From: Natrinema marinum
GTDB lineage: Archaea; Halobacteriota; Halobacteria; Halobacteriales; Natrialbaceae
Assembly (NCBI RefSeq): GCF_024296685.1
Contig: NZ_CP100763.1
Location: forward strand, 1,178,001-1,242,000
Length of the DNA stretch: 64,000 nt
Reading direction: 5' to 3'
Below are positions 36,319-44,798 of the stretch, piece after piece. The position numbers and the translations under genes were made by a program. The notes below the pieces were generated by a model. It made no database searches. It saw nothing but the letters and a program-made list of their open reading frames with translations, and was not told where the DNA came from. Each line of letters begins with the position of its first letter. Within the stretch, counting starts at the first letter, position 1.

Positions 36319-36525
36319 TCACGGCTCCCAGATCCGCGCACCGACGACCGAGAAGACGGTGAGTACCGGATACCCCACGACGACGCTGGTACTGACCCAG
36401 AGCACCGCGTCCAGAGGGGTTACGACGGCGTCCCCGTAGTTGAACAGCAGTGTGAGGAACGCGAGTCCGAGCGCGATTCCGCCCCGTCGGTAGTCGACGA
36501 GATCGACCGCCGTTTCGCTTCCCAT
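36319..36525 (-). CDS. Small two-helix membrane protein
   Basis: A 68-residue protein with two hydrophobic spans (GIALGLAFLTLLFNYGDAVV and VLWVSTSVVVGYPVLTVFSVVGA). No motif. The ATG at 36525 is the likely start. Confidence 0.6.
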   Translation of the reverse strand: MGSETAVDLVDYRRGGIALGLAFLTLLFNYGDAVVTPLDAVLWVSTSVVVGYPVLTVFSVVGARIWEP

Positions 36526-36689
36526 CGGCGATTGTGTTCGATAGGGCGTACCAACAGGGTACCGATCTCCGCCACGACTTACTTCCGAGGCCTCTCGAGG
36601 TCTGCAACCAAGATACATCGCTCGTTCAACCCGAAAAAAGTCGGTGAAAACCCCAAATCCCTTAGCGGCTCCCCACATACCCCCGATCA

Positions 36690-37634
36690 ATGGCCAAGTG
36701 CGACGTGTGTGGGAAGGACGAAAACATGCCGTACAACTGTCGGCACTGTGGTGGGACGTATTGTGCCGACCATCGGCTTCCCGAGAACCACGACTGCTCG
36801 GGGCTCCAGAACTGGAACGACCCGCAGGGCGTCTTCGACAGCGGATTCGACGACAGCGTCAGCTCCGGTACGAGCGGGTCGCGCATCTCACGCGCCGCGG
36901 ATAAGATCCCGATAAACACCGGCACTGGCGGTCCCTTGAGCTATTTCCGCGGGAACATGACGTACACGTTCCTCGCGTTGATGTGGCTGACGTTCGGTGC
37001 CCAAATCGCCGTCGGAGCGATTTTCGGTTCCGACCTGATGGAGACTCTCTTCGTACTGCGCCCCTACTATCCAGAGTACGTCTGGACGTGGTTCACGTCA
37101 ATCTTCGCGCACGGCGGATTCTACCACATCATCGGTAACAGCATCGTGTTATTCTTCTTCGGCCCGCTCGTCGAGCGATACGTCGGGTCGCGAAACTTCG
37201 CTATCCTCTTCCTCGTCAGCGGCGCGCTCGCTGGTCTGAGCCAGATCGGTATTCAGATACTGCAAGCGAGTACGATAACGCCGTTGACCGGAGGGGTTGT
37301 CGGTGCCAGCGGGGCGGTGCTCGCCATCATGGGCGTCCTGACGGTCCTGAACCCCGGGCTCAAGGTGTACCTCTATTTCATCCTCCCGGTGCCGATCTGG
37401 GTGCTCACCGGTGGCTACGCCCTTCTCAGCATTACCTTCCTCTCCGGCGCCGTCGGCGGCGGCGGGGGCATCGCCCACATGGCACACCTCGTGGGCCTCG
37501 TAATTGGCCTCGCCTACGGTCAGTACGTCAAGCAGAACCGCAACATCAGCGCGCCGAACCAGCTCGAGTTCGGCGGTGGCGGCCCCGGTGGTCCGGGTGG
37601 TCCCGGCGGCCCCGGCGGTCGTCGCCGGTTCTGA
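36690..37634 (+). CDS. Rhomboid-family intramembrane serine protease with N-terminal AN1 zinc finger
   Basis: A 314-residue protein. Residues 4-36 form an exact AN1 finger: Cys4, Cys7, Cys17, Cys20, Cys25, His28, His34, Cys36. Six hydrophobic segments follow. The rhomboid catalytic set is present: HIIGN (His146, Asn150), VGASGA (Ser207) and AHMAHLVG (His266). A Gly/Pro-rich tail ends the protein. AN1 domains in eukaryotes bind ubiquitin-related partners, so this fusion may direct the protease to modified proteins, which is inference. Confidence 0.9.
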   Translation: MAKCDVCGKDENMPYNCRHCGGTYCADHRLPENHDCSGLQNWNDPQGVFDSGFDDSVSSGTSGSRISRAADKIPINTGTGGPLSYFRGNMTYTFLALMWLTFGAQIAVGAIFGSDLMETLFVLRPYYPEYVWTWFTSIFAHGGFYHIIGNSIVLFFFGPLVERYVGSRNFAILFLVSGALAGLSQIGIQILQASTITPLTGGVVGASGAVLAIMGVLTVLNPGLKVYLYFILPVPIWVLTGGYALLSITFLSGAVGGGGGIAHMAHLVGLVIGLAYGQYVKQNRNISAPNQLEFGGGGPGGPGGPGGPGGRRRF

Positions 37635-37703
37635 CCCACGCCGCCCTCGCGCCGTCACAACCCCGCAACTGATTTTCACAGGGTGTCTACCACCGGCAAA
37701 CAG

Positions 37704-38495
37704 ATGTCCGACCCCCGCCCCGATCTCGTACCCGAGCCCGGCCTCTCGCGTCAGGAGATGGAGGACCTCCAGCGCGAGATCGCCGCCGTTGCCGTCTTCG
37801 AGGACGACTTCGCGTTCGACCCCGGCGCGCTCTCGAACCCGCTCGAGGCGACCGCCACCGGCGGGTCGCCCCCGGTCGTCGTCGGCGTCGACCAATCATT
37901 TCTCACGAACGCCGCGGGCGAGCAGGACCGCGCGCTGTCCGCCGTCGTCGCCATGCGCGGCGGCGAGGTCATCGAGCGCGTCCACGCCGTGACCGGCCTC
38001 GAGATCCCCTACATCCCCGGTCTTCTCTCCTTTCGCGAGGGCGGGCCGATCCTCGCCGCGCTCGAGGAACTCTCCGCCGAGCCCGACCTCCTACTGTTCG
38101 ATGGCAGCGGCCGCATCCACTTCCGGCAGGCGGGTATCGCGACTCACATGGGCGTCGTCCGGGACGTGCCGAGCATCGGCGTCGCGAAGAGCCTCCTCTG
38201 TGGCGCACCCAGAGAAGACACCGACGGGCTACCCGCTGGCTCGAGAGTTCCCATCGACGCAAATTCGCGGGTCGACGCGCCGGACGGGACACTCATCGGC
38301 TACGCGGTCCAGACGCGCCAGTACGACGCGCCGAACCGCCACATCAATCCGCTGTACGTCAGTTCCGGCCACCGCGTCGGCCCCGAGACGGCGGCCGAGG
38401 TCGTGCTCGAGCTGGCTTCGTCGTACAAGCTTCCCGAACCGGTCCGGCTCGCGGACAAGTACGCGGACGAAGCGAAGAAATCGCTCGACGACTAG
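37704..38495 (+). CDS. nfi: Endonuclease V (deoxyinosine 3'-endonuclease)
   Basis: A 263-residue repair enzyme. VVVGVDQSFL carries the first catalytic Asp, YIPGLLSFREG is the wedge motif region, LLLFDGSGRIHFRQAGIATHMG contains the second Asp and the metal-site His, and PSIGVAKSLLCG completes the site. ATG 37704 gives a 45-residue N-terminus as in archaeal members. Confidence 0.92.
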   Translation: MSDPRPDLVPEPGLSRQEMEDLQREIAAVAVFEDDFAFDPGALSNPLEATATGGSPPVVVGVDQSFLTNAAGEQDRALSAVVAMRGGEVIERVHAVTGLEIPYIPGLLSFREGGPILAALEELSAEPDLLLFDGSGRIHFRQAGIATHMGVVRDVPSIGVAKSLLCGAPREDTDGLPAGSRVPIDANSRVDAPDGTLIGYAVQTRQYDAPNRHINPLYVSSGHRVGPETAAEVVLELASSYKLPEPVRLADKYADEAKKSLDD

Positions 38496-38521
38496 ACCTG
38501 CTACTCGGCCGGCAACTACAG

Positions 38522-38572
38522 CCGACCGACCACCCGCCGCAGGCGGATGGGGCTGAAAGGGGCCGGTCGGGG
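38522..38572 (+). other. GC-rich structured element behind endonuclease V
   Basis: An outer pair GACCG/CGGTC encloses an inner hairpin CCGCC-GCA-GGCGG and an unpaired GGGGCTGAAAGGGG. It begins 27 bases past the endonuclease V stop. It could be a terminator or a small structured RNA. I have an unverified impression that GGGGCTGAAAGGGG recurs in haloarchaeal genomes. Confidence 0.4.
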
Positions 38573-38662
38573 GCTTTCGAGGTGTTTGCCATTCCACACC
38601 GATCGTCCTCCGCATCGCGACTCCGATTCTGTCTTGAAATTACGCATCGCGCGACAAACCGT

Positions 38663-38678
38663 CGATACTTAGGTATCG
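38663..38678 (+). promoter_or_regulatory. TATA-spanning palindrome upstream of the SDR gene
   Basis: CGATAC-TTAG-GTATCG, a perfect 6-4-6 inverted repeat centred about 27 bases before ATG 38698, overlying the TATA position. A dimeric regulator binding here would block TBP. Confidence 0.55.
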
Positions 38679-38697
38679 GCTCTCGAACCGGTCGCGT

Positions 38698-39645
38698 ATG
38701 GCCACCGCCGAGGACGTCGAGAGGACAGCCGACGACGGGCCGGACGGCACCGTCGTCGAGGACGACCGCGACCGAGACCGCGAGACGGCGGGAAGCGACA
38801 CCGACCGCTACACGCGAAAGAAGTCGGTGCTGATCACTGGCTGCTCGTCGGGGATCGGCCGCGCGACCGCTCGGGCCTTCCTCACGGAGGACTGGCAGGT
38901 GTTCGCCACGGCGCGGAACGCCGACGACATCGAGGATCTCGAGGAGGATGGCTGCGAGACGCTCGAAGTCGACGTGACCGACCCCGAGGAGGTCGCGACG
39001 GCCGTCGAGGAAACCGTCGATGTCGCCGGCGCGATCGACTGCGTCGTCAACAACGCCGGCTACGCCCAGATGGGGCCGCTCGAAGATATCGCGACGGTCG
39101 ACCTCCACCGACAGTTCGACGTCAACGTCTACGGCCCACACCGGCTCACCCGCGCCGCCGTCCCGCACATGCGCGCCCAGAGCGACGGCACGATCGTCAA
39201 CGTCTCGAGCGTCATCGGTCGGATCTCATTCCCCGGCGCGGGTGCCTACGCCGGCTCGAAGCACGCCCTCGAGGCGATGAGCGACTCCCTGCGCGGCGAG
39301 GTCGAGGAGTTCGGCATCGACGTGGTCGTGGTCGAACCCGGACCGGTCGAGACGAACTTCACCGAACGCGCGAACGACGAACTGCCCGACGACGAGCGGA
39401 CGCCGGCCTACGAGTCGCTGTACGAGCTCTACGACGAGTTCGAACTGATCGGTGGCGGCGGGTCCGGCGGCCCCTTCGCGTCCGATCCCGAAGACGTCGC
39501 CGAGGCGATCCTCGAGGCTGCGACTAGCCCCGACCCGCCGGCGCGGTACCCGGTCGGCCCGATGGCCCAGTACGGCCTCTATGCGCGCTATCTCCCCGAC
39601 CGACTGCGCGACGCGGTGTACGGTCTCCTGCGAAAACTCGCGTAG
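38698..39645 (+). CDS. SDR-family NAD(P)-dependent oxidoreductase
   Basis: A 315-residue protein. A 40-residue acidic disordered N-terminal extension precedes the Rossmann fold with TGCSSGIG (about 47-54), NNAG and the active-site Ser...Tyr-x-x-x-Lys (YAGSK). Coenzyme preference cannot be read (the loop ATARNADD suggests NADP). The substrate is unknown. Confidence 0.88.
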   Translation: MATAEDVERTADDGPDGTVVEDDRDRDRETAGSDTDRYTRKKSVLITGCSSGIGRATARAFLTEDWQVFATARNADDIEDLEEDGCETLEVDVTDPEEVATAVEETVDVAGAIDCVVNNAGYAQMGPLEDIATVDLHRQFDVNVYGPHRLTRAAVPHMRAQSDGTIVNVSSVIGRISFPGAGAYAGSKHALEAMSDSLRGEVEEFGIDVVVVEPGPVETNFTERANDELPDDERTPAYESLYELYDEFELIGGGGSGGPFASDPEDVAEAILEAATSPDPPARYPVGPMAQYGLYARYLPDRLRDAVYGLLRKLA

Positions 39646-39648
39646 CTC

Positions 39649-40179
39649 CTATTCGTCGCCCGGTTCGTAGCGCTCCGCCGCCGACTCGAAGCCGAGTTCC
39701 GACTGCTCGCGACTGCGCCGCCCCTCGAGTTCCGCGACCGCCTCGGGCTCCGGCGCGGCATCGTCGGTGATCCGCGCCCACGAGTTGTGGACCTTGGCGT
39801 GACACCACCGACAGAGGAAGATCGTGATCTCGTGGGAGAGGGTCTCGCCATCGCGTTCGTAGGAGAGGTGGTGTTCCTCGAGCAGCGGCCGCTCGTCGTC
39901 GTGTGCCATCCGCTTTTCGGCGAGACCGCAGCGGACGCACTCGCGGTCGCGGTTGCGCGAGCGGAAATGGGGGCAGTCGACCCACGACCAGTCGGATTCG
40001 GGGTCGACCACGGGACACTCGTAGTCGTCCGCGGCGCGCTCGCGGGCGAACTCGGGGTCGTGCTGGTAGTGGTCGAAGGCGTACCGACACGTCCCCTCGC
40101 CGGTCAGGTGGTCACAGACGCCCGCGAACTCGTAGGGGTCGTCGACGCCGACCGAAGTCCCCTGCGGCGTTTTCTCCAT
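39649..40179 (-). CDS. HNH-type zinc protein
   Basis: A 176-residue protein. Cys residues CDHLTGEGTC, CVRCG, then EEHHLSYERDGE and ITIFLCRWCHAKVHNSW form an HNH-like zinc fold. Haloarchaeal relatives are named DUF7097 by recollection. It could be a nuclease or a non-catalytic nucleic-acid-binding protein. ATG 40179 is the likely start. Confidence 0.65.
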   Translation of the reverse strand: MEKTPQGTSVGVDDPYEFAGVCDHLTGEGTCRYAFDHYQHDPEFARERAADDYECPVVDPESDWSWVDCPHFRSRNRDRECVRCGLAEKRMAHDDERPLLEEHHLSYERDGETLSHEITIFLCRWCHAKVHNSWARITDDAAPEPEAVAELEGRRSREQSELGFESAAERYEPGDE

Positions 40180-40285
40180 CGTCGGCGGGCCGTAGGGTGC
40201 GAGGGATGTTGAATCGCCCGCTCGGTGGGCGCCTCGGAACGCCATCGTCGATGGAATTTTCTACTCGGCCTGCGTCGCCATCGTC

Positions 40286-40636
40286 GTGCTTCCGACCGAC
40301 GACCGCGACACCATCCTGTCGACCGAGGACGTACTCGAGACGGTCACCGCAATCGGCGACCGCGGCCGCCTCGAGGTCGCGTACGCGGTGTACGCCCACC
40401 CGGCGGACGGCCTCACGGTGAGCGAGATCGCCACCGAGGTCGCGGACGGCGAGTCGGCGGTTTCGACGCGCGTCGACGCGCTCGTCGCGGGTGGCGTGCT
40501 CGCCGAACGGATGCCGTGTCTCGTCGATCCCTCGGTCGAGGGAACCGAGTACGAACTGACCGAGTTCGGTCGTCTGCTGCTCGAGGAAGGCGTGCTGGCG
40601 CTGTTCGACGCCGCGGAATCGGTCCGGGATCTCTGA
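40286..40636 (+). CDS. Winged-helix transcriptional regulator
   Basis: A 116-residue protein with a MarR/ArsR-like winged helix: LEVAYAVYAHPADGLTVSEIATEVADGESAVSTRVDALVAGGVLAERM. A C-terminal helix follows. GTG start at 40286. Ligand unknown. Confidence 0.75.
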   Translation: MLPTDDRDTILSTEDVLETVTAIGDRGRLEVAYAVYAHPADGLTVSEIATEVADGESAVSTRVDALVAGGVLAERMPCLVDPSVEGTEYELTEFGRLLLEEGVLALFDAAESVRDL

Positions 40637-40706
40637 GGAGTCGCGTCTCCGACCTTGCCACGTCCGGGCCGAGAGCTTTTTCTCGTCGCCGTTCGCACCC
40701 CTGGTC

Positions 40707-41084
40707 GTGCGACTCGTCCACGAGCCCGCGACCGATGCCGACGACGAGGTCTTCGACCAGCGGACGAACGCGGTGGCGACGAACGTCGACCTCGCGGACT
40801 CGCTGGTGAGTCAGGCCCGCGGGCTCATGTTCCGCCGGTCGATCCCGGACGACTATGCGCTCGCCTTCCGGTTCGACTCGGCGGCGGTTCGCGACCTTCA
40901 CATGCTGTTCGTCTGCTTTCCTATCGACGCCGTCTGGGTCGTCGACGGCGTCGTCGAGCGCGTCGAGCGCCTACGGCCGTGGCGGAGTTTCGCCCGCGCT
41001 CGAGCCGACCTGATCGTCGAACTCCCGGCCGGCGCTGCGGCCGATGTCGAACCCGGCGACCGGCTGAAACTCGAGGACGAGTGA
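40707..41084 (+). CDS. DUF192-family protein
   Basis: A 125-residue protein with the DUF192 pattern: AVATNVDLADSLVSQARGLMFRRSIPDDYALAF, then LHMLFVCFPIDAVWVVDG and the C-terminal RARADLIVELPAGAA. DUF192 proteins are small beta-barrel proteins of unknown role. GTG start at 40707. Confidence 0.85.
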   Translation: MRLVHEPATDADDEVFDQRTNAVATNVDLADSLVSQARGLMFRRSIPDDYALAFRFDSAAVRDLHMLFVCFPIDAVWVVDGVVERVERLRPWRSFARARADLIVELPAGAAADVEPGDRLKLEDE

Positions 41085-41121
41085 GACTATCGGCACACCG
41101 GCCGCGATCGACGACCGGCGG

Positions 41122-41128
41122 ATTTAAG
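41122..41128 (+). promoter_or_regulatory. TATA box of the LeuA/CimA transcript
   Basis: ATTTAAG about 32 bases upstream of ATG 41157, the start of a short upstream ORF; the predicted transcript therefore begins near that ATG and carries a leader of about 60 bases or more before the enzyme gene. Confidence 0.5.
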
Positions 41129-41156
41129 TCGGCGACTTCCGTTAGCCTGCAGTACA

Positions 41157-41237
41157 ATGGCACGTCATACGCCATCTGACGAGGATAGAGGAAGTCGGGG
41201 CGACCCGGCTGGGCGTGAAATTCTCCGCCGAAGATAA
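41157..41237 (+). CDS. 26-residue leader ORF overlapping the LeuA-type gene
   Basis: ATG at 41157 opens MARHTPSDEDRGSRGDPAG..., ending in TAA at 41235-41237. The best start for the enzyme frame, GTG 41215, lies 22 bases before this stop, in the +1 frame. The TATA box fits this ATG better than the GTG, so the short peptide is probably translated first. It may be a true leader, an artefact, or evidence that the enzyme starts further downstream. Confidence 0.4.
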   Translation: MARHTPSDEDRGSRGDPAGREILRRR

Positions 41238-42795
41238 CCGCAGTTCCCGGAACTCACCACTCTTGCCTGTAACTCACTCACCCGAACAGACGATCGCATC
41301 GGACCGTACAGTGCGCCTTCTCGACACGACGCTTCGCGACGGCGAGCAAGCGCCGGGCGTCTCGCTTTCCCCCGACGAGAAAGTCGAGATCGCCCGTTCG
41401 CTCGAGCGCGCCGGCGTCTCGGTCATCGAGGCCGGCAGCGCCTGTACGGGCGCGGGTGAGCGACAGGCCATCTCGCGGGTGACCGATCTCGATCTCGACG
41501 CCCGCGTCACCAGCTTCTGTCGCGGGATGCGAGCCGACATCGACCTCGCGCTCGACTGCGATGTCGACGGTGTCCACATCGTCGTCCCCGCGAGCGACCG
41601 CCACGTCGAGGGCAAGGTCGGCACTTCCCGCGAGGAGAATCTCGAGAAAACCGCCGAACTCGTCGCCTACGCCAAAGACCACGACCTCTGGGTCGAAGTC
41701 ATCGGCGAAGACGGCTCCCGAGCGGATCTCGACTACCTCGAGGAGCTGGCCGGAGCCTCCCTCGAGGCCGGTGCGGACCGGTTCTGTTTCGCCGACACGG
41801 TCGGTCACACCGGCCCGGAACATACCCACGAGGCCGTCTCCCGGCTCGCCGAACTCGGCCCCGTCAGCGCTCACACCCACGACGACCTCGGGCTGGGCGT
41901 CACCAACGCGCTCGCGGCCATCTCGGCGGGAGCCGACCTCGTGCACTGCACCGTCAACGGGCTCGGCGAGCGCGCCGGCAACGTCGCCTTAGAGGAGGTC
42001 GCGATCGCGCTCTCGCACGTCTACGACGTCGAGACGCTCGAGCTCGAGGAGCTGTACGACTTAGCGCAGATCGTCTCCCGAGCGACGGGGATCCAGTTGG
42101 CCCCGAACAAGGCCGTCATCGGCGAGAACGCCTTCACCCACGAGAGCGGGATCCACACCGACGGCACGCTCAAAGACGACAAGATGTACGAGCCCTACGC
42201 GCCCGAGACCGTCGGCCGCGAACGGCGACTCGCGCTCGGCAAACACACCGGCCGCGCGGGCGTCAAAGCCGCACTCGAGGAACACGGCGTCGACGCCGAC
42301 GACGACGAGATCGCCGAGATTGCCCAGCGCGTGACCGAACTGGGCGACCGCGGCCGCCGCGTGACGGACGCCGACCTGCTGGCCGTCGCCGAGGATGTCA
42401 CCGGCGACGACCGCGACCGCGTCGTCGATCTGCTCGATCTCACCGCCACCAGTGGCGGGGCCGTCCCGACCGCTAGCGTCCGCCTGGACGTCGACGGCGA
42501 GGAACGCGTCGCCAGCGGCACCGGCTCCGGGCCCGTCGACGCCGCCGTCTCGGCCGTCCGCGAGGCGCTTGGCTCGATGGCCGACGCCGAACTCGAGTCC
42601 TACCACGTCGACGCGGTGACGGGCGGGACGGACGCGGTCGTCACCGTCGAGGTGACGATGGTTCGTAACGACCGCTCGGTAACGGTCGCCCGCAGCGAGG
42701 CCGACATCACCCGCGCGAGCGTCAAAGCGATGGTCGACGCGCTCGACCGACTGCTCGCGGCCGACCAGCGCCCACTGACGCCAGCCGACGACTGA
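41215..42795 (+). CDS. leuA: 2-isopropylmalate synthase/(R)-citramalate synthase family protein
   Basis: A 526-residue enzyme of leucine or isoleucine synthesis. RLLDTTLRDGEQAPGVSLS (about 34-52) and SAHTHDDLGLGVTN are the metal- and acetyl-CoA-binding motifs of the HMGL-like barrel; ESGIHTDG is typical of the family. The C-terminal regulatory domain (about 395-515) is present. Leucine-type and citramalate-type enzymes are not separable by eye. GTG 41215 is uncertain; a start at a later codon is possible. Confidence 0.82.
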   Translation: MKFSAEDNRSSRNSPLLPVTHSPEQTIASDRTVRLLDTTLRDGEQAPGVSLSPDEKVEIARSLERAGVSVIEAGSACTGAGERQAISRVTDLDLDARVTSFCRGMRADIDLALDCDVDGVHIVVPASDRHVEGKVGTSREENLEKTAELVAYAKDHDLWVEVIGEDGSRADLDYLEELAGASLEAGADRFCFADTVGHTGPEHTHEAVSRLAELGPVSAHTHDDLGLGVTNALAAISAGADLVHCTVNGLGERAGNVALEEVAIALSHVYDVETLELEELYDLAQIVSRATGIQLAPNKAVIGENAFTHESGIHTDGTLKDDKMYEPYAPETVGRERRLALGKHTGRAGVKAALEEHGVDADDDEIAEIAQRVTELGDRGRRVTDADLLAVAEDVTGDDRDRVVDLLDLTATSGGAVPTASVRLDVDGEERVASGTGSGPVDAAVSAVREALGSMADAELESYHVDAVTGGTDAVVTVEVTMVRNDRSVTVARSEADITRASVKAMVDALDRLLAADQRPLTPADD

Positions 42796-43065
42796 CGCGC
42801 AGTCGGTCCGCTCGAACGGCACACCAATCGGATATCGGATAGTTTTCGCGACGATCGACTGGCAGCCGTCGGTAGTCGAAATCGCTGCTTGCAACTCGAG
42901 ATAGGGAGTAATTTCTCCGAGACGGCAGCGGTCCGGTGAGTGAGTGCCTACCGCTTTCGGTCGCGACCGTTGCAGGGGAGAAACTGAGAGAACACCGTTC
43001 GCAGCGGCGCAAGTATCAGTAGATTGTCTATAACGAATTACCGAATTCGAGACTGTCCGACAGCG

Positions 43066-44712
43066 ATGAAAGACGACCACCAGTCAGATCGGTCGACTCG
43101 CACCGGAACGACCACGCGCCGTTCGTACGTCGGACTCCTCGCCGCGCTGGGCCTCGGCGGCGGCGTCGCCGCGACGGGCTCTCGAGGGGACGGTACCGCC
43201 GCGGCCCAACCGGGCGGGACGGCGGGCGGTGTCAGCGTCAGCGACTCGGGCACGACCGTCGGGGAGGAGGTGACGCGGTTGAACTTCGCGGAGACCCTCT
43301 CCGCGACCCAGTCCGACGAGAACGCGGTCACGGTGCGAGGGGAAACGAACCCGAACGTCGTCGACGTCCGCGAGGATCTCGACGTGACCCCCGAGGACGC
43401 CGATCTGTTGGCCGCGATCGGGGACCACTACCACTCGTTCGCCCCGACGGAGCGGAACCACCGCTACGAGATCCCCGCCGGAACGTGGCACGTCGCGACG
43501 AACAACGTCCACTTCGAGGCCCACGAGTACCTCGAGATCGTCGGCTCGCCGTTCGCGGTGCTCAAAGTGACCGACCAGAACGTCGACCGGCTGATGACGG
43601 TGGGCACGCTAGATGCGTCGCTTCCGCACGCACAGCGGACCGTGATGCGAAACCTTCAGGTCGACATCCGCGGCGAGTACGACGCCGGTATCGCGCGCTG
43701 GTACACCTACGCCTACGGCCACATGGAGAACGTCTCGATGCGGGGCCAGCGTGACAAACTGAACCCGGCCTACGGCGGCGACCGCTACACGATCATGGTC
43801 GACGGCGTCAGACACACGACGACGAACGTGATCCGCGGCTGTACCCTGACTAACGGGGATACCAGATACGACCGACCGACGCACGTCGGTCACGCGATCC
43901 CCTTCAGTTCGGATATCTACAACCACGGGACGAACTTCTGGGAGGGGTGCCAAGTCGCGGACTACATCGACAACGGCATTTACGTCTCCGGCGACGACGG
44001 CCGGAATGTCGTCACCGGCTGTTACGTCCGCAACTGCGCCGGCGCGGGCATCCGAATCGGCCCCAACGACAACGTCCAGGACTGCCAGATCACCATGACT
44101 GAGTATCCGGGCTTCCCGTGGTCCGGCCTCTGGCTCGAGAACGGCGGCGGCCAGTTGGTCTCGCAACTCCTCGTCAACAACCAGGTCGAGACCGCGACCG
44201 AAATCGTCCGGCTCACGCAGGACGGACCGGCACGACTGACCGACGTTCACATCACCAACGAGGGAACCGACGGCCGGGCGATCCGGGTCGCAGACAACGA
44301 CGCCGCGCCGACGGTCTTCGAGGGGTGTACGATCACCGATCGCTCGAGTCCGACGGTGGCCGACTACGCGGTTTACGTGCGGTCGTCGAACGTCACTTTC
44401 GACAACTGCGAGTTCGACATCGATTCTCAGTCGTCGACGGATCGTCACGGCATCTATGTCGCTGGCGGGGACGCGATCGATCGGCTCACGCTCGATAGCT
44501 GTACGATCGATGCCGACGCGAGCCTCCGATTCGCCGAGAGCGGCGAGAATCACACCGTCGAAAGCTCGTTCTTCGACGGTCTGGTGTTGAGCGACCCCGA
44601 CACGACGCTCTCGTCGGTGCTCTGGGTCGGTAATCGCCACAACGGCGAGACCGACTTCGCCGGCGAACGGGACGGCTGGCAGGGCGACTTCAACTTCGGC
44701 TTCGACGTGTAA
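43066..44712 (+). CDS. Tat-exported right-handed parallel beta-helix protein
   Basis: A 548-residue protein. TTRRSYVGLLAALGLGGG is a Tat motif with hydrophobic core. The rest is repeated short strands (CQVADYIDNGIYVSGDDGRNVVTGCYVRNCAGAGIRIGP..., CTITDRSSP, CEFDID), characteristic of parallel beta-helix carbohydrate-active proteins. No catalytic residues are identifiable, so a pectinase-like or adhesive function is possible. It is the second exported beta-helix protein in the window. Confidence 0.8.
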   Translation: MKDDHQSDRSTRTGTTTRRSYVGLLAALGLGGGVAATGSRGDGTAAAQPGGTAGGVSVSDSGTTVGEEVTRLNFAETLSATQSDENAVTVRGETNPNVVDVREDLDVTPEDADLLAAIGDHYHSFAPTERNHRYEIPAGTWHVATNNVHFEAHEYLEIVGSPFAVLKVTDQNVDRLMTVGTLDASLPHAQRTVMRNLQVDIRGEYDAGIARWYTYAYGHMENVSMRGQRDKLNPAYGGDRYTIMVDGVRHTTTNVIRGCTLTNGDTRYDRPTHVGHAIPFSSDIYNHGTNFWEGCQVADYIDNGIYVSGDDGRNVVTGCYVRNCAGAGIRIGPNDNVQDCQITMTEYPGFPWSGLWLENGGGQLVSQLLVNNQVETATEIVRLTQDGPARLTDVHITNEGTDGRAIRVADNDAAPTVFEGCTITDRSSPTVADYAVYVRSSNVTFDNCEFDIDSQSSTDRHGIYVAGGDAIDRLTLDSCTIDADASLRFAESGENHTVESSFFDGLVLSDPDTTLSSVLWVGNRHNGETDFAGERDGWQGDFNFGFDV

Positions 44713-44798
44713 GCCGCCCCGCGGCTTCGCTCACGGTATCCGTCGTTCGCCCCGCGGGCGAAGAGCTGAAACGCGGACACGAAGAGGAGAGAACGGTG

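Noticed and set aside
34048-38495. PolX, HNH and endonuclease V as one new defence or repair island
   Set aside because: Genes face different directions, are separated by unrelated genes, and each is a standard haloarchaeal housekeeping family.
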